From the NCBI GenBank assembly GCA_016125355.1, contig WGLX01000022.1:1-64000 (forward strand): 64,000 nucleotides of DNA. The letters run 5' to 3'. Numbering within the stretch: the first letter of the stretch is position 1; each line of letters begins with the position of its first letter. A model generated the notes under the pieces. That model saw only the letters and a program-made list of their open reading frames with translations, was not told the origin of the DNA and did no database searches. The position numbers were made by a program, and so were the translations under genes. This DNA comes from Actinomycetales bacterium. GTDB lineage: Bacteria > Actinomycetota > Actinomycetes > S36-B12. Of the stretch, positions 1 through 8,646 are shown piece after piece.

Positions 1-1201
1 CGTACGCCTGAGCAACCGCCTCGATGTCGGCGTCCGTGTGCGCCGTGGTCACCTCGTGCGTGTTCAGGACGAGGATGCCTCGTCGGAGCATCTCCTGCAG
101 GAAGAGCGTCTTCGCCTGGGCCAGCACCTCGGGATCGTCGAGATGCCACTGCTGGAAGAGCCACGCCGGGTGACCGCTGAAACTGAGGAACGTCCGAGAG
201 GCCTCAGGGCGAGCGGCCTCGACCTGGTCGGTCAGTGCTGACCCGATCTCGGCCAGCTGACGGATCGGCTCACCCGTGGCGTACCTGTCGAGGACAACCC
301 TGGCGGCGGCCAGAGAGAGAGTCTCGCCGCCGAAGGTGCCGCTGAAGAAGATCGACGGCATGACGCCCAGGATGTCCTTGCGACCGACGATGGCCGACAG
401 CGGGAAGCCGTTGGAGAGCGCCTTGCCGAAGGCGGCGAGGTCGGGCGTCACACCGAAGTACTGCTGCGCACCGCCCTCGGCGAAGCGGAATCCGGTGAGC
501 ATCTCGTCGAACACCATGACGACCCCGTGCCGATCGGTGACCTCTCGGACGCCCTCGAGGTATCTCGGCTCCGGCCACGTCGATGTCATCGGCTCCATGA
601 TGAGCGCCGCGACCTCGTCCGGGTACTCAGCCAGCACCGCCTCGATCGCGCCGAGGTCGTTGTAGGGGACGGCGTGCGTCAACGAACGCGTGCGCTCAGG
701 CACGCCCCGGTGCATGCTCGTCGATCCGATATACCAGTCCTGCCATCCGTGGTACCCGCACACGATCACGCGCTCGCGACCCGTGAAGGCGCGTGCGAGG
801 CGAATGGACGCAGACGTCGCATCCGTGCCGTTCTTGGCGAACCGCACGCTCTCAGCGCAGGGGACGAGATTGACCAGCCGCTCCGCGACCTCGGCCTCGA
901 TCGGGTGGGCGAGGGAGAGCGTCACGCCGTCCTGGATCTGACGCATGACCGCCTCGTTGATCTCCGGATCGCCGTAGCCCAGCGACACGGCGCCCAGCGA
1001 GCACACGAGGTCGACGTACTCGTTGCCGTCGATGTCCCAGGTGTGACTCCCCTGCGACCGCGCCGCGAAGAGCGGCGCCGCGCCCACCGGGTACTGGGTG
1101 CGCGATTTGCTGAAGGTCTGGGAGCCCAGCGGGATGACCGCCTCGGCGCGAGCGAGGTAGTCGATCGACGCTGCGTAGCGCTCCGCCAGTGACTCACCCA
1201 T
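1..1201 (-). CDS. class III PLP aminotransferase (glutamate-1-semialdehyde aminomutase-like), 3' end cut by window edge
   Basis: Probable PLP-dependent aminotransferase acting on a keto-sugar intermediate. The frame runs open from ATG at 1201 to the left edge, giving 400 residues; the family is usually around 430, so only the C-terminal tip is missing. Seen: the cofactor Lys260 in AFGKALSNGFP, the Asp in FDEMLTGFR (about 231-239), and NGTDAT near 124-129, where GSA aminomutases have a similar S/N-GTEA loop. Its start overlaps the stop of the cytidylyltransferase gene by 8 nt, so the two are translationally coupled and share an operon with the aldo/keto reductase. The sugar role comes from these neighbours and the divergent pseB; heme-type GSA aminomutase function is unlikely here. 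Confidence 0.85.
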   Translation of the reverse strand, partial: MGESLAERYAASIDYLARAEAVIPLGSQTFSKSRTQYPVGAAPLFAARSQGSHTWDIDGNEYVDLVCSLGAVSLGYGDPEINEAVMRQIQDGVTLSLAHPIEAEVAERLVNLVPCAESVRFAKNGTDATSASIRLARAFTGRERVIVCGYHGWQDWYIGSTSMHRGVPERTRSLTHAVPYNDLGAIEAVLAEYPDEVAALIMEPMTSTWPEPRYLEGVREVTDRHGVVMVFDEMLTGFRFAEGGAQQYFGVTPDLAAFGKALSNGFPLSAIVGRKDILGVMPSIFFSGTFGGETLSLAAARVVLDRYATGEPIRQLAEIGSALTDQVEAARPEASRTFLSFSGHPAWLFQQWHLDDPEVLAQAKTLFLQEMLRRGILVLNTHEVTTAHTDADIEAVAQAY

Positions 1202-1952
1202 GCATGGCTCCCGTGTCGAGACCGTCGAGTGCGGCATTCCGGGCCGCGTGCTCGGTGGTGCGGTTGAGGGCCGGCTCCTGTGCCAGCAGATCCAGGATGT
1301 CGTCGACGTCGAATGCCGGATCCCCCGGGTACAGCCGCTCGTAGACCTGCCGCACGAAGGCGAGGTCGTCTGGCGTGTCGACCGTCCATCGAAGGTCGGA
1401 GAGGTCCTGCTCGCCGGAGACGTTCAGCACCCGGAAGCGATCGGGCCGCCGGTACACGCCGAGGGTCACGTGCTCCCGTTCGTGCGGATCATCGCTGTGG
1501 GCCGCCACCCACCGGAGCACGTCGGCCTTCACCACCTCCACATCGAGACCATCCGGATATGTGGGCTGGAGCGTGTTGGAGACGTAGTCGACGCGCTCGG
1601 GATCGAACGCGGACACGACGCGGTCCACAACGACCGGACTGGCGAGGGGGCAGTCGGCTGTGAGCCTGACCACGACGTCGATGCCGTGAGTGTCGATCGC
1701 CTGGACGAAGCGAGCCAGCACGTCGTCCAACGACCCCCGCACCACGGGGACTCCGAGGGCCGTCACCACGTCGGCGAGCTCGTCGTCCGTGGGGTCGATC
1801 GACGTGGCAAGGACCAGCCCGTCGAGGGTGGTGGCTCGGCGCACTCGCTCGATCTGCCGAAGCACCATCGGCGCGCCGAGGATGGGCTGGAGGACCTTGC
1901 CCGGGAGCCGACTCGACGTCATCCGTGCCTGGAGCACTCCGATGGTGCGCAT
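1194..1952 (-). CDS. SpsF-like cytidylyltransferase
   Basis: Nucleotidyltransferase of the SpsF / acylneuraminate cytidylyltransferase type, expected to join CMP to a surface sugar. The 252-residue protein opens with the nucleotide-binding signature LQARMTSSRLPGK (residues 6-18) and has the metal-binding segment VVRLTADCPL. A longer upstream reading is possible, but ATG at 1952 follows AAGGATG closely and lies 20 nt past the reductase stop, as expected in an operon. The 3' end overlaps the aminotransferase start. SpsF-like enzymes occur in spore-coat, flagellar-glycan and capsule loci together with aldo/keto reductases and GSA-type aminotransferases, the set seen here. The actual sugar is unknown. 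Confidence 0.85.
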   Translation of the reverse strand: MRTIGVLQARMTSSRLPGKVLQPILGAPMVLRQIERVRRATTLDGLVLATSIDPTDDELADVVTALGVPVVRGSLDDVLARFVQAIDTHGIDVVVRLTADCPLASPVVVDRVVSAFDPERVDYVSNTLQPTYPDGLDVEVVKADVLRWVAAHSDDPHEREHVTLGVYRRPDRFRVLNVSGEQDLSDLRWTVDTPDDLAFVRQVYERLYPGDPAFDVDDILDLLAQEPALNRTTEHAARNAALDGLDTGAMHG

Positions 1953-1972
1953 GGCCCCATCCTTGCGGTCGC

Positions 1973-2815
1973 TCACGAGGACCAGCGCCGCGGGTCGATG
2001 AGGTCGACGTCCTCGGTAGCGAGCGCGCTCCAGTCCGCATCGACGTTGGCAGCCCAGGCGGCAGCCCACCGTTCGAGCTCGAGGGCGGACGTGACCCCCA
2101 CGACCAACTCGTCGATCCACGGGGTCGCCCTGACAAAGGCCACGCACAGGACCTGAGGGGACGTGCCGTGCGCGTTCGCGGCCTGCCGAAGTGCCTGGAC
2201 AGCGGGGTGCGCGGCCCGAGGGACGAGGCGCGGGTCCGCCAGTGCGACGCCCTGCACGTAGATGCTCCGGGCCTGAAGGAGCCCGCCCGAAGCCCGGAGT
2301 GCCCTCACCGCCACGCTGCTCGCGAGCCTCTGGTCAAGGACCGATGCTGGCATCTGCGCGACGTCCAGATGCCGGAAGGCGTCGAGGGCGGTGAGCAGGT
2401 CGGCCTCCTCGTACCCCGAGATGCCGACCAGGTCCACCTCCCCGCGCTCGCGTGCGGACTCCAGCACGCCCGCCACTCGGGTCCGCTCGCTCTCGCCCAA
2501 CGCTGGCCAGTCGTGCACCAGTAGGCGGGACACCCGGCGTCCCAGCCGACGGGTGCTCGCCTCGAGGCTGCGCTCGAGATCGGTCGCACTCGCTCCGGCC
2601 GCGGCGACCTTCGTCTGCACCAGGAACCCCTGCGCCAGGTGGCCGATCCGCTCCTCGGCATCGCCGTACCCGGGCGCCGTGTCCAGAGCGGCGATACCGA
2701 GAGGGGCGGCGACCGCCAGGGTTTCCGTGATGGCCTCGTCCGTGAGGCGGCCGCTCGTGTTCGTGACTCCGTAGTCCAGCCCCCACTGGGCGGTTCCCAG
2801 CATCACCGACGTCAT
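1973..2815 (-). CDS. aldo/keto reductase (sugar-pathway type)
   Basis: NAD(P)H-dependent aldo/keto reductase of 280 residues. The AKR tetrad is visible: Asp45 and Tyr50 in ALDTAPGYG, Lys69 in VQTKVAA and His101 in LLVHDW. It starts MTSVMLGTAQWG, a form typical of AKRs found beside SpsF-like enzymes in polysaccharide loci. It is the first gene of a leftward operon with the cytidylyltransferase and aminotransferase, divergent from pseB across a 64-bp gap. It probably reduces or oxidises a keto-sugar carbon before CMP activation; that role is inferred from context only. Confidence 0.85.
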   Translation of the reverse strand: MTSVMLGTAQWGLDYGVTNTSGRLTDEAITETLAVAAPLGIAALDTAPGYGDAEERIGHLAQGFLVQTKVAAAGASATDLERSLEASTRRLGRRVSRLLVHDWPALGESERTRVAGVLESARERGEVDLVGISGYEEADLLTALDAFRHLDVAQMPASVLDQRLASSVAVRALRASGGLLQARSIYVQGVALADPRLVPRAAHPAVQALRQAANAHGTSPQVLCVAFVRATPWIDELVVGVTSALELERWAAAWAANVDADWSALATEDVDLIDPRRWSS

Positions 2816-2879
2816 GGCCTGCCCTGTCGAGGTCGCTAGACTTCCGCCGCAAGGCTAGCCGACCGAGGGGATCCAGATC

Positions 2880-3863
2880 GTGCCCATCTTCGAAGGCTCG
2901 TCGATCCTCATCACGGGTGGGACGGGCTCGTTCGGCAAGGCCTTCCTGCGGCAGATGCTCGAGACGCGGAACCCCAACAAGGTCATCGTCTTCTCTCGTG
3001 ACGAGCTCAAGCAGTACGAGATGAAGCAGACCTACGGCGACGATCCCCGCGTGCGCTTCTTCCTGGGGGACATCCGGGACCGGGACCGCCTCCGGATGGC
3101 CCTGCACGGGGTCGACTATGTCGTACACGCGGCTGCCCTCAAGCAGGTCGACACCGCCGAGTACAACCCCATGGAGTACGTCAAGACGAACATCCTGGGG
3201 TCGGAGAACGTCATGCTCGCCAGCATGGATGCGGGTGTCAAGAAGGTGGTGGCGCTCTCCACGGACAAGGCGTCCTCACCCGTCAACCTGTACGGCGCAA
3301 CCAAGCTGACGGCCGACAAGCTCTTCATCTCGAGCAATCACTACGCGCACAACTACGGCACGTCATACGCCGTCGTGCGCTACGGCAACGTCATGGGAAG
3401 CCGCGGCTCGGTGATCCCCTTCTTCCGTGGACTGGCCCAGCGAGGCGAGCCCCTGCCCATCACCGACTTCCGCATGACCCGCTTCTGGATCACCCTCCCC
3501 CAGGCCGTGGAGTTCGTGCTGCGTAGCTTCCAGACGATGCAGGGCGGCGAGCTGTACGTTCCGCGTATTCCCAGCATGCGGGTGGTCGACCTCGCGGAGG
3601 CCATTGCGCCGGGCTCCGAGCTCGTCGAGGTCGGTATCCGCCCCGGCGAGAAACTGCACGAGGAGATGATCTCCGCCGAGGACTCCCGCCGGACCATCCG
3701 GCAGGCGGACCGCTACGTGGTGATGCCCACGCTCGCCGAGTGGGGGTTCTCCGAGCCCGAGGGGGAGGCAGTTCTCGACGGCTTCAGCTACACGTCGGAC
3801 ACGAACGATCTGTGGCTGTCCGTCGATGACCTCCGACGGATGCTGGACGAGCTGGACCTCTAG
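2880..3863 (+). CDS. pseB: UDP-N-acetylglucosamine 4,6-dehydratase (inverting), PseB-like
   Basis: Short-chain dehydrogenase/reductase that converts UDP-GlcNAc to the 4-keto-6-deoxy sugar with C5 inversion, the first step toward pseudaminic acid and some bacillosamine-like sugars. The 327-residue protein has the Rossmann motif TGGTGSFG (13-20), SRDELKQYEM typical of PseB/FlaA1, the catalytic cluster T128-D129-K130 and Y138/K142 (YGATK). Start GTG at 2880 follows GAGGGGATCC. It diverges from the reductase operon and abuts the next, convergent gene with no spacer (stop at 3861-3863). A PseC-type DegT aminotransferase is not present; the class III aminotransferase nearby may replace it. CapE/FnlA-type enzymes are a less likely alternative. 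Confidence 0.88.
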   Translation: MPIFEGSSILITGGTGSFGKAFLRQMLETRNPNKVIVFSRDELKQYEMKQTYGDDPRVRFFLGDIRDRDRLRMALHGVDYVVHAAALKQVDTAEYNPMEYVKTNILGSENVMLASMDAGVKKVVALSTDKASSPVNLYGATKLTADKLFISSNHYAHNYGTSYAVVRYGNVMGSRGSVIPFFRGLAQRGEPLPITDFRMTRFWITLPQAVEFVLRSFQTMQGGELYVPRIPSMRVVDLAEAIAPGSELVEVGIRPGEKLHEEMISAEDSRRTIRQADRYVVMPTLAEWGFSEPEGEAVLDGFSYTSDTNDLWLSVDDLRRMLDELDL

Positions 3864-4661
3864 TCACTCGCCGGGTGTGCGCCGCTGCATGTCCCACGCG
3901 TAGGCCGCCACGCAGGCCTCATAGGCCCCCAGTAGGCCGGCCACGATCGCGCCGCGAGCGCCGTCCTTGTAGCCCCTCCGCAGGACGTACCGACCGACTG
4001 AGCGCCGGGCCACCGCCTTCGCCAGCCCCGATGCGGAGAACTGATAGCCCTCGCGTACTCGCTCGGCGGCCTCCAGCCGGGCGTACCGGACGAGAGATCG
4101 GTCAACGAACTGGGCGACCGACTGGTAGTCGTAGTGGAGCATGCAGGCATCCACGTCGGCAGGGAGCGTCAGGATCTCTCCTCGAACGGGCACCTGCGAA
4201 TGGATATCGCAGTTCCACCCTCGGTCCCATGCGTCGGCCCGGAAGAAGCCAAGTTGCTGACTCCTGAACCAGCCACCGTGGTCGAGCCATCCGTCGAAGA
4301 ACCAGTACCGCCGGGCGTACCGGACTCCCGCGTAGCGTCCCTCCTCGGCGACTGACCGCAGCCGGGCCGCCAAGCCGGGAGTCATACGTTCGTCCGCGTC
4401 GAGACGGAGGAGATACTGGCCGCGCGCTGCCAGAAAGCCTTGGACGTCGAGCCTGTTGATGTCGCCGCCGTGCGGTTGCCCCGTCAGGACCGTGGCGCCG
4501 AAGGCTTCCGCGATCTCGGCTGTCCGATCCATACTGCCATCGTCGACGACGATCACCTCATCCGCGAGGCCACGGAGGGACGCGAGACAGTCTTCGAGAT
4601 TTGCCTCTTCGTCACGCGCCTTGATGACGGCGCTGATCAGCGGAGCCTGCACGGGCACCAT
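3864..4661 (-). CDS. family 2 glycosyltransferase (WaaE/KdtX-like)
   Basis: Cytoplasmic GT-A glycosyltransferase of 265 residues. The N-terminal half has VIVVDDGSMDRT and LLRLDADERM (the DxD-equivalent metal site), and the GGWFRSQQLGFFR region is typical of WaaE/KdtX-like GT2 enzymes that modify a lipid-linked core sugar. It converges tightly with pseB (adjacent stop codons) and precedes, 27 nt away on the same strand, an FkbM-like gene, so the two may form one transcript. ATG at 4661 was kept; GTG at 4652 is possible because GAGG sits 9 nt before it. Donor and acceptor are not predictable. Confidence 0.88.
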   Translation of the reverse strand: MVPVQAPLISAVIKARDEEANLEDCLASLRGLADEVIVVDDGSMDRTAEIAEAFGATVLTGQPHGGDINRLDVQGFLAARGQYLLRLDADERMTPGLAARLRSVAEEGRYAGVRYARRYWFFDGWLDHGGWFRSQQLGFFRADAWDRGWNCDIHSQVPVRGEILTLPADVDACMLHYDYQSVAQFVDRSLVRYARLEAAERVREGYQFSASGLAKAVARRSVGRYVLRRGYKDGARGAIVAGLLGAYEACVAAYAWDMQRRTPGE

Positions 4662-4688
4662 CCTCGCAGTCTCATGGATGGCTCGGGC

Positions 4689-5423
4689 TCAGGCTGGAAC
4701 CATCGTGTCCGGTCCTCCGCCACCGACCAACGGACGGCCGTACAGACGACTGGGGCCCGCCTTGCCGAGTTCGATGTAACTCACGCTTAGCGTTGAGTCA
4801 GCAACCGATCCGTCCAGATCCTCGATCAGCAGGTATCGGGGCCAGAATCGCGTGGGTACGTTTGCAATGAGTGAGTCCATGAGCTCGCGATCCAGCCCCT
4901 CGCAGTCGAGCTGAAGCAGCGACGGGGGTCCGCCGAATAGGCGGACAAAGGCATGCACGAGTCGACCCATCGACATAGCGGGCATCTCGACTGGCGCCAC
5001 GGCACCTTCGGTCACCTCGGACCAGGCATCCACGTGAGCCCTCTTCAGGGAGGACACCGCGGCCCAGCGCCGATCCGGTACGAAGAGGGTCGCACGCGTT
5101 CGTTCGTCAGGAGTCACCGCGACATTGACGAATCCGTCACCGGGCCTGAAGAGGCGCCACTGGACTGCCACCTTCGGGTTCGCGTCCACGCTCAGCCCCC
5201 TCCAGCCACGACGACGCAGGGCCCACGTGTTGCTCATCTTCACCGGATGAAAGGCCCCTATCTCCAGGTACGTTCCCGTGGCTGGGAGGTTCTCCAGTAG
5301 CAGACGCTGCTCACCGCGCTGCGACTTGTCCTCACGTGTCAGCCACGACGCGTTCCAGAAGGCGTCCGCAAGTCGCGGGAATCGTTCGCCAAGACGCCGA
5401 CCCAATTGGCGCTCGAGAGCCAC
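4689..5423 (-). CDS. FkbM-family methyltransferase-like protein
   Basis: Probable SAM-dependent O-methyltransferase of the FkbM family, 244 residues. Seen: a Rossmann glycine region TYLEIGAFHPVKMSNT, a second-strand acidic residue in GLSVDANP, and LLQLDCEGLDRELM, which corresponds to the family's I/L-D-x-E-G segment. FkbM proteins in glycan loci usually methylate sugar hydroxyls. Start GTG at 5423 lies exactly 6 nt downstream of TAGGGT, suggesting a leaderless transcript; an AGGGTGG stretch in the same place could also act as a ribosome binding site. It is followed by the GT2 gene at 3864. Confidence 0.75.
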   Translation of the reverse strand: MALERQLGRRLGERFPRLADAFWNASWLTREDKSQRGEQRLLLENLPATGTYLEIGAFHPVKMSNTWALRRRGWRGLSVDANPKVAVQWRLFRPGDGFVNVAVTPDERTRATLFVPDRRWAAVSSLKRAHVDAWSEVTEGAVAPVEMPAMSMGRLVHAFVRLFGGPPSLLQLDCEGLDRELMDSLIANVPTRFWPRYLLIEDLDGSVADSTLSVSYIELGKAGPSRLYGRPLVGGGGPDTMVPA

Positions 5424-5429
5424 GTCACC

Positions 5430-5435
5430 ACCCTA
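5430..5435 (-). promoter_or_regulatory. -10 box TAGGGT, leaderless start of the FkbM-like gene
   Basis: TAGGGT on the minus strand, 6 nt before GTG 5423. The spacing puts the expected transcription start on the first base of the start codon. Confidence 0.5.
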
Positions 5436-5499
5436 TGCGCCCTGCCAGTGACTCCTGCCCAGGCGGACTCAGATCTCATCCGCGTCGTGTCCCGCCTCA

Positions 5500-5505
5500 T
5501 AGACT
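5500..5505 (+). promoter_or_regulatory. -10 box TAGACT upstream of GTG 5513
   Basis: TAGACT with a 7-nt spacer to an in-frame GTG. It decides the start of the unrecognised protein at 5513; no ribosome binding site is seen there. Confidence 0.45.
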
Positions 5506-5512
5506 CGAGGCC

Positions 5513-6730
5513 GTGCTGGTTCAGCGACTGCAGCAACCTCCGTCGGTCCTCGCGTCGAAGGCCATACGCCGAGCGGCCAGCCCGTGGAGGCGGAGGGCGC
5601 TGGGTCGCGAAGAAGCTGCGGCTGTCCACTCAAGGAGGTCTCGAACCAGACCCCTCGTGTTCGACCTCGACCTCCACATCAGCGTCATAGAGGATCTGAA
5701 GCCCGCGTTGGCTTCGCGTGGGGTCGACATCCTTCATTGGTCCATCTCCGGACACAACCACATCCTCAGGGGGCGACATCGAGGGCCAGATCCCGTTTCG
5801 GTGGTCAATGCCCGAACCTGGCGGGACCTGAACGAGAATCTGATCGATCAGTTCCAAGATCGCTATCAGCGATTGCTCGCTGCATGCGACGGGTTCATCG
5901 CCTGCTACTCCCCGGCGTTTGCCGAGCTATACCGAGGGCTCGACAAACCGATCTTGGTCGTCAGCGCAACTCGTTACGAGGCTCCCTACTCCTCTCAGCC
6001 TTCCCAATGGGCTCGTCTCAATCAGTTTCTCGCAGATGAAACGTCGGCCGGTCGGTTGGTTCTTGCCGCTAACAACAGGGGTGACATCGACTACCTCCGT
6101 TGGTTCACCGGGGTGACTCCGCTGTACTCACCGTCGCTGTGCACGTACACGGCAATGTCCTGGCAGGGCGGCCACGGGCCCCGCGTGATTTTCGCGAGAG
6201 ACGCCGCCCTGTCAGCCACGATCACCCGGGAGTCTGGCGGAACTTGGAAGCCGGTTGCTGACGTACTCGGGATGCCTTACTCGTGGGCGGCACTGTCACG
6301 TTGCTCAGAGGTGCTCGTGGTGCCGTACAACATCAGCACGATGAGCCTCTTCGAGCTGGCAACTGCCGGCGTGCCGGTGACGGTTCCGTCGCGCCAGCTT
6401 CTACTGGAATGGGCCAAGTCCCACGCCGGAGTCCTAAGCGAGTTGAGCTTCTTTCAGGTCGAGCGTCTAGACCCCTCCAGACTCGAGACCGACGACCCCA
6501 ACAACTTCCGAGCACCCGGGTTCTATGACTGGTGGCTGGACCGCGCCGACTTCTACGACGAAACACTGATGCCGAACGTTCGCGTCATTTCTTCACTCGA
6601 TGAGCTTTCGGAACCGCACCCACTTCGCGAAGCCAGCGCCAACAGGCGACGGGCGACGCTCACTGACCGAAATTCCTCCCTCCTCCGAATGCGGAAGGAC
6701 ACCATCGAGGAGTTTTGCCGACTGATGTGA
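5513..6730 (+). CDS. unrecognised protein, possible GT-B-like glycosyltransferase
   Basis: I do not recognise the family. From GTG at 5513 the protein has 405 residues: an Arg-rich N-terminal stretch of about 48 residues, then a conserved-looking region starting LVFDLDLHISVIEDL. Near the C-terminal third, SEVLVVPYNISTMSLFELATAGVPVTVPS resembles the nucleotide-sugar-binding Rossmann half of GT-B enzymes, where an acidic residue precedes a short helix. GTG 5513 is preceded by TAGACT with a 7-nt spacer (leaderless type); GTG 5657 is an alternative, with AGGAGG 18 nt upstream. Codon use and base composition are less GC-rich than neighbours. It is followed 16 nt later by a GT25-like gene, likely one transcript. 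Confidence 0.6.
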   Translation: MLVQRLQQPPSVLASKAIRRAASPWRRRALGREEAAAVHSRRSRTRPLVFDLDLHISVIEDLKPALASRGVDILHWSISGHNHILRGRHRGPDPVSVVNARTWRDLNENLIDQFQDRYQRLLAACDGFIACYSPAFAELYRGLDKPILVVSATRYEAPYSSQPSQWARLNQFLADETSAGRLVLAANNRGDIDYLRWFTGVTPLYSPSLCTYTAMSWQGGHGPRVIFARDAALSATITRESGGTWKPVADVLGMPYSWAALSRCSEVLVVPYNISTMSLFELATAGVPVTVPSRQLLLEWAKSHAGVLSELSFFQVERLDPSRLETDDPNNFRAPGFYDWWLDRADFYDETLMPNVRVISSLDELSEPHPLREASANRRRATLTDRNSSLLRMRKDTIEEFCRLM

Positions 6731-6746
6731 AGGTGCGCCACAAACA

Positions 6747-7634
6747 ATGACCACGCCAGCGGGCATACTCGGTTCCGTGACCGGACCGCGAATATTGATC
6801 TGCGCGATCTCTTTCCCTCGCTCGCCGAGGGTCGAAGGCCTTGCGGCTTTGACGTCCACGGCACGTGAGCACTTGCAGGTGTCCGGCTTCTTCTCAGTTA
6901 TCGAGACCGAGTTTGTGACCTGGCAACAGGAGAGCGACAACCCGCCCCCGGGATGGAGCGCGGTCGCCCCTCGCGTGGGCAGTCGGCGGCAACACCAAAA
7001 TGCACGGGTCATCGACTTCTGGCAGAAGTTGAGTGGTCAGTGTCGCTGGAGGGAACTTCGGAGCCGGGCTGCCCGTGTCAAGCGAGCACTCTTGTGGCAA
7101 ATTTCGTCCCCTGGCTCGTCTACGCAAGCAGCTATGTACCTGTGGCGTGACGCAAACCTAACCGACAAGCACATTCGGGCTTGGGGACGCGCTCTGGAAG
7201 CGGGGTACGACTACCTCATGGTTCTTGAAGACGACGCACTCCTCCTAGAAGACGCAATCACAGTAATCAGCCAGGAGGTTCCTGAGATCCTACGGCGGGA
7301 AGAAGGCACAAGGATCCATCTCGAGCTCACGGCTCACTTCCCCCTATCTGCATTCGTGGCGACACCGGATGCGCTTGAGTGCGACAAGCAGGGCGCTTGG
7401 GTGAAGATCCCCCTGCTTGCCAATACAACATGCGCCTACATCGTTGGTCGGGATCTTCTCGAGAGCATGTACTCGACGCTGCTCGTGCACCCTGAGTACC
7501 GTCAGTTGGGCGCCGACTGGATGATCAACAGAATCGGCGCCTCGCTTGAGGACGGCGCTTGCCTGACATGGACTCGAGGTCGGGGGCCCTACTCAAACCA
7601 GTCACTGACTACGTCGACGTCATCAATCACATGA
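6747..7634 (+). CDS. family 25-like glycosyltransferase
   Basis: Likely GT25-type (LPS biosynthesis) glycosyltransferase of 295 residues. The key segment is YLMVLEDDALLLED (about residues 157-170), the acidic metal-binding motif of this family, and GADWMINR near the C-terminus resembles the conserved G-x-D-W region. It starts 16 nt after the preceding gene, so they are probably cotranscribed. ATG 6747 has only a distant AAGG; GTG 6777 would remove ten residues. The region's lower GC content and lack of strong ribosome binding sites suggest that this block was acquired. Acceptor and donor are unknown. Confidence 0.7.
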   Translation: MTTPAGILGSVTGPRILICAISFPRSPRVEGLAALTSTAREHLQVSGFFSVIETEFVTWQQESDNPPPGWSAVAPRVGSRRQHQNARVIDFWQKLSGQCRWRELRSRAARVKRALLWQISSPGSSTQAAMYLWRDANLTDKHIRAWGRALEAGYDYLMVLEDDALLLEDAITVISQEVPEILRREEGTRIHLELTAHFPLSAFVATPDALECDKQGAWVKIPLLANTTCAYIVGRDLLESMYSTLLVHPEYRQLGADWMINRIGASLEDGACLTWTRGRGPYSNQSLTTSTSSIT

Positions 7635-7670
7635 GCGGGAAGTGAATTCCCTGGCCACTTTGGCATCCAC

Positions 7671-8525
7671 CTACTGCTGCGTCATGACGTCCAGGAACTC
7701 GCGGAAGTGTTGAGAGACCCACTCTGCGCGGTCCACTTCCCTTCTCCGACGGAGGGATCCCTGGCCACGGCCGAGGATCGTCCTGAACAGTCTCCTCAGG
7801 TAGTAACGCAGCGGCTCGCGTTCGCGGAAGAGCTCGAATCCATGCCAATTCATGGGGGTTCCGGAGTCGGTGCCAAACGTGGTCCCGATTCCGAAGTAGC
7901 CCAATCGATCATCCAGAGACCACAGGCCTTCTTGAGCTTCGCCTTCCACCGAAAGAGGGCGCAGAACCCGCACCGGGATACCGAGTTCCTCTGCTCGCCA
8001 TGTCCACTCCTCGCAGCAGTCAGACCTGCCATTTGGATCTGCAGGCGGCCACCCGAGTCGCGCGAGAGTACCCACAGTCACAGCAAGGCACGATGGTGCC
8101 ACGTAGATGTGTCCCATGTTGTCTAGGTGGTTGGAGCGCTGAGCGTTTCCTGCTATGCAGCCCGCACTCGCCTCCGCAACGAGGGTGTCAAGGCACATTG
8201 AGTTGGTTGGAGCGCAGTCAATGTCGAGCAACACGATCACTAGTGCTTCGAACCTCGTGAGGTCATCCGTACGCGCACCTTCAACGAATCCTTCATGACG
8301 ACTCTTCAGAGTCCGCATGAGGTGGTTGACGTGTTCGTGATGAGCGAACGGTCCTCCGACTTGCCAGTGTGTGAATCTACCGCTGGAGGCGCGTTCCACC
8401 AACGCACTCTGCGCTTTCCACATTGCACGACTGATCGGTCGGTGCGTACCTTCGAACGAGAAGATGGAAGCGACGACGTCCGACTGGCTCCAAGGTCGAG
8501 CTATGACCTCGTATGTCGACTTCAC
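7671..8525 (-). CDS. unrecognised protein of a glycan locus, possible GT-A fold
   Basis: A 284-residue protein I cannot place in a named family. VIVLLDIDCAPTNSMCLDTLVAEA (about 97-120) looks like a GT-A strand ending in a DxD motif, followed by a helix. A Cys/Trp-rich stretch, GRSDCCEEWTW, lies near residue 190, and the last 60 residues are Arg-rich. It starts with GTG at 8525, preceded by a good GGAGGGTC ribosome binding site. A TAGAGT box at 8544-8549 could be its -10. It converges with the GT25-like gene and diverges from the next plus-strand gene, so it is a single-gene transcript. Confidence 0.55.
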   Translation of the reverse strand: MKSTYEVIARPWSQSDVVASIFSFEGTHRPISRAMWKAQSALVERASSGRFTHWQVGGPFAHHEHVNHLMRTLKSRHEGFVEGARTDDLTRFEALVIVLLDIDCAPTNSMCLDTLVAEASAGCIAGNAQRSNHLDNMGHIYVAPSCLAVTVGTLARLGWPPADPNGRSDCCEEWTWRAEELGIPVRVLRPLSVEGEAQEGLWSLDDRLGYFGIGTTFGTDSGTPMNWHGFELFREREPLRYYLRRLFRTILGRGQGSLRRRREVDRAEWVSQHFREFLDVMTQQ

Positions 8526-8543
8526 GACCCTCCAAGTGCCCCG

Positions 8544-8549
8544 ACTCTA
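8544..8549 (-). promoter_or_regulatory. candidate -10 box TAGAGT for the gene at 8525
   Basis: TAGAGT on the minus strand, about 18 nt before GTG 8525, with a GGAGGG ribosome binding site between. A leadered start, unlike most others here. No clear -35. Confidence 0.35.
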
Positions 8550-8634
8550 TCCCGATCCTAGGGTGTTCCCCCGGCTCTTGTTCGCTCGTAGACAGGTTGT
8601 CCGTCGATCAGTGCGGCCAGCACCGTTCCCCTCC

Positions 8635-8640
8635 TACGCT
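8635..8640 (+). promoter_or_regulatory. -10 box TACGCT, leaderless start at 8647
   Basis: TACGCT followed by 6 nt and GTG 8647. The same hexamer and spacing occur before rmlA and the GT4 gene at 62731. Confidence 0.55.
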
Positions 8641-8646
8641 TGTTCT

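Noticed and set aside
5336-5512. N-terminal extension of the unrecognised protein to 5336
   Set aside because: It would overlap the start of the divergent FkbM-like gene and its promoter; the sequence is Arg/Pro-rich without domain character, and GTG 5513 has a TAGACT box.
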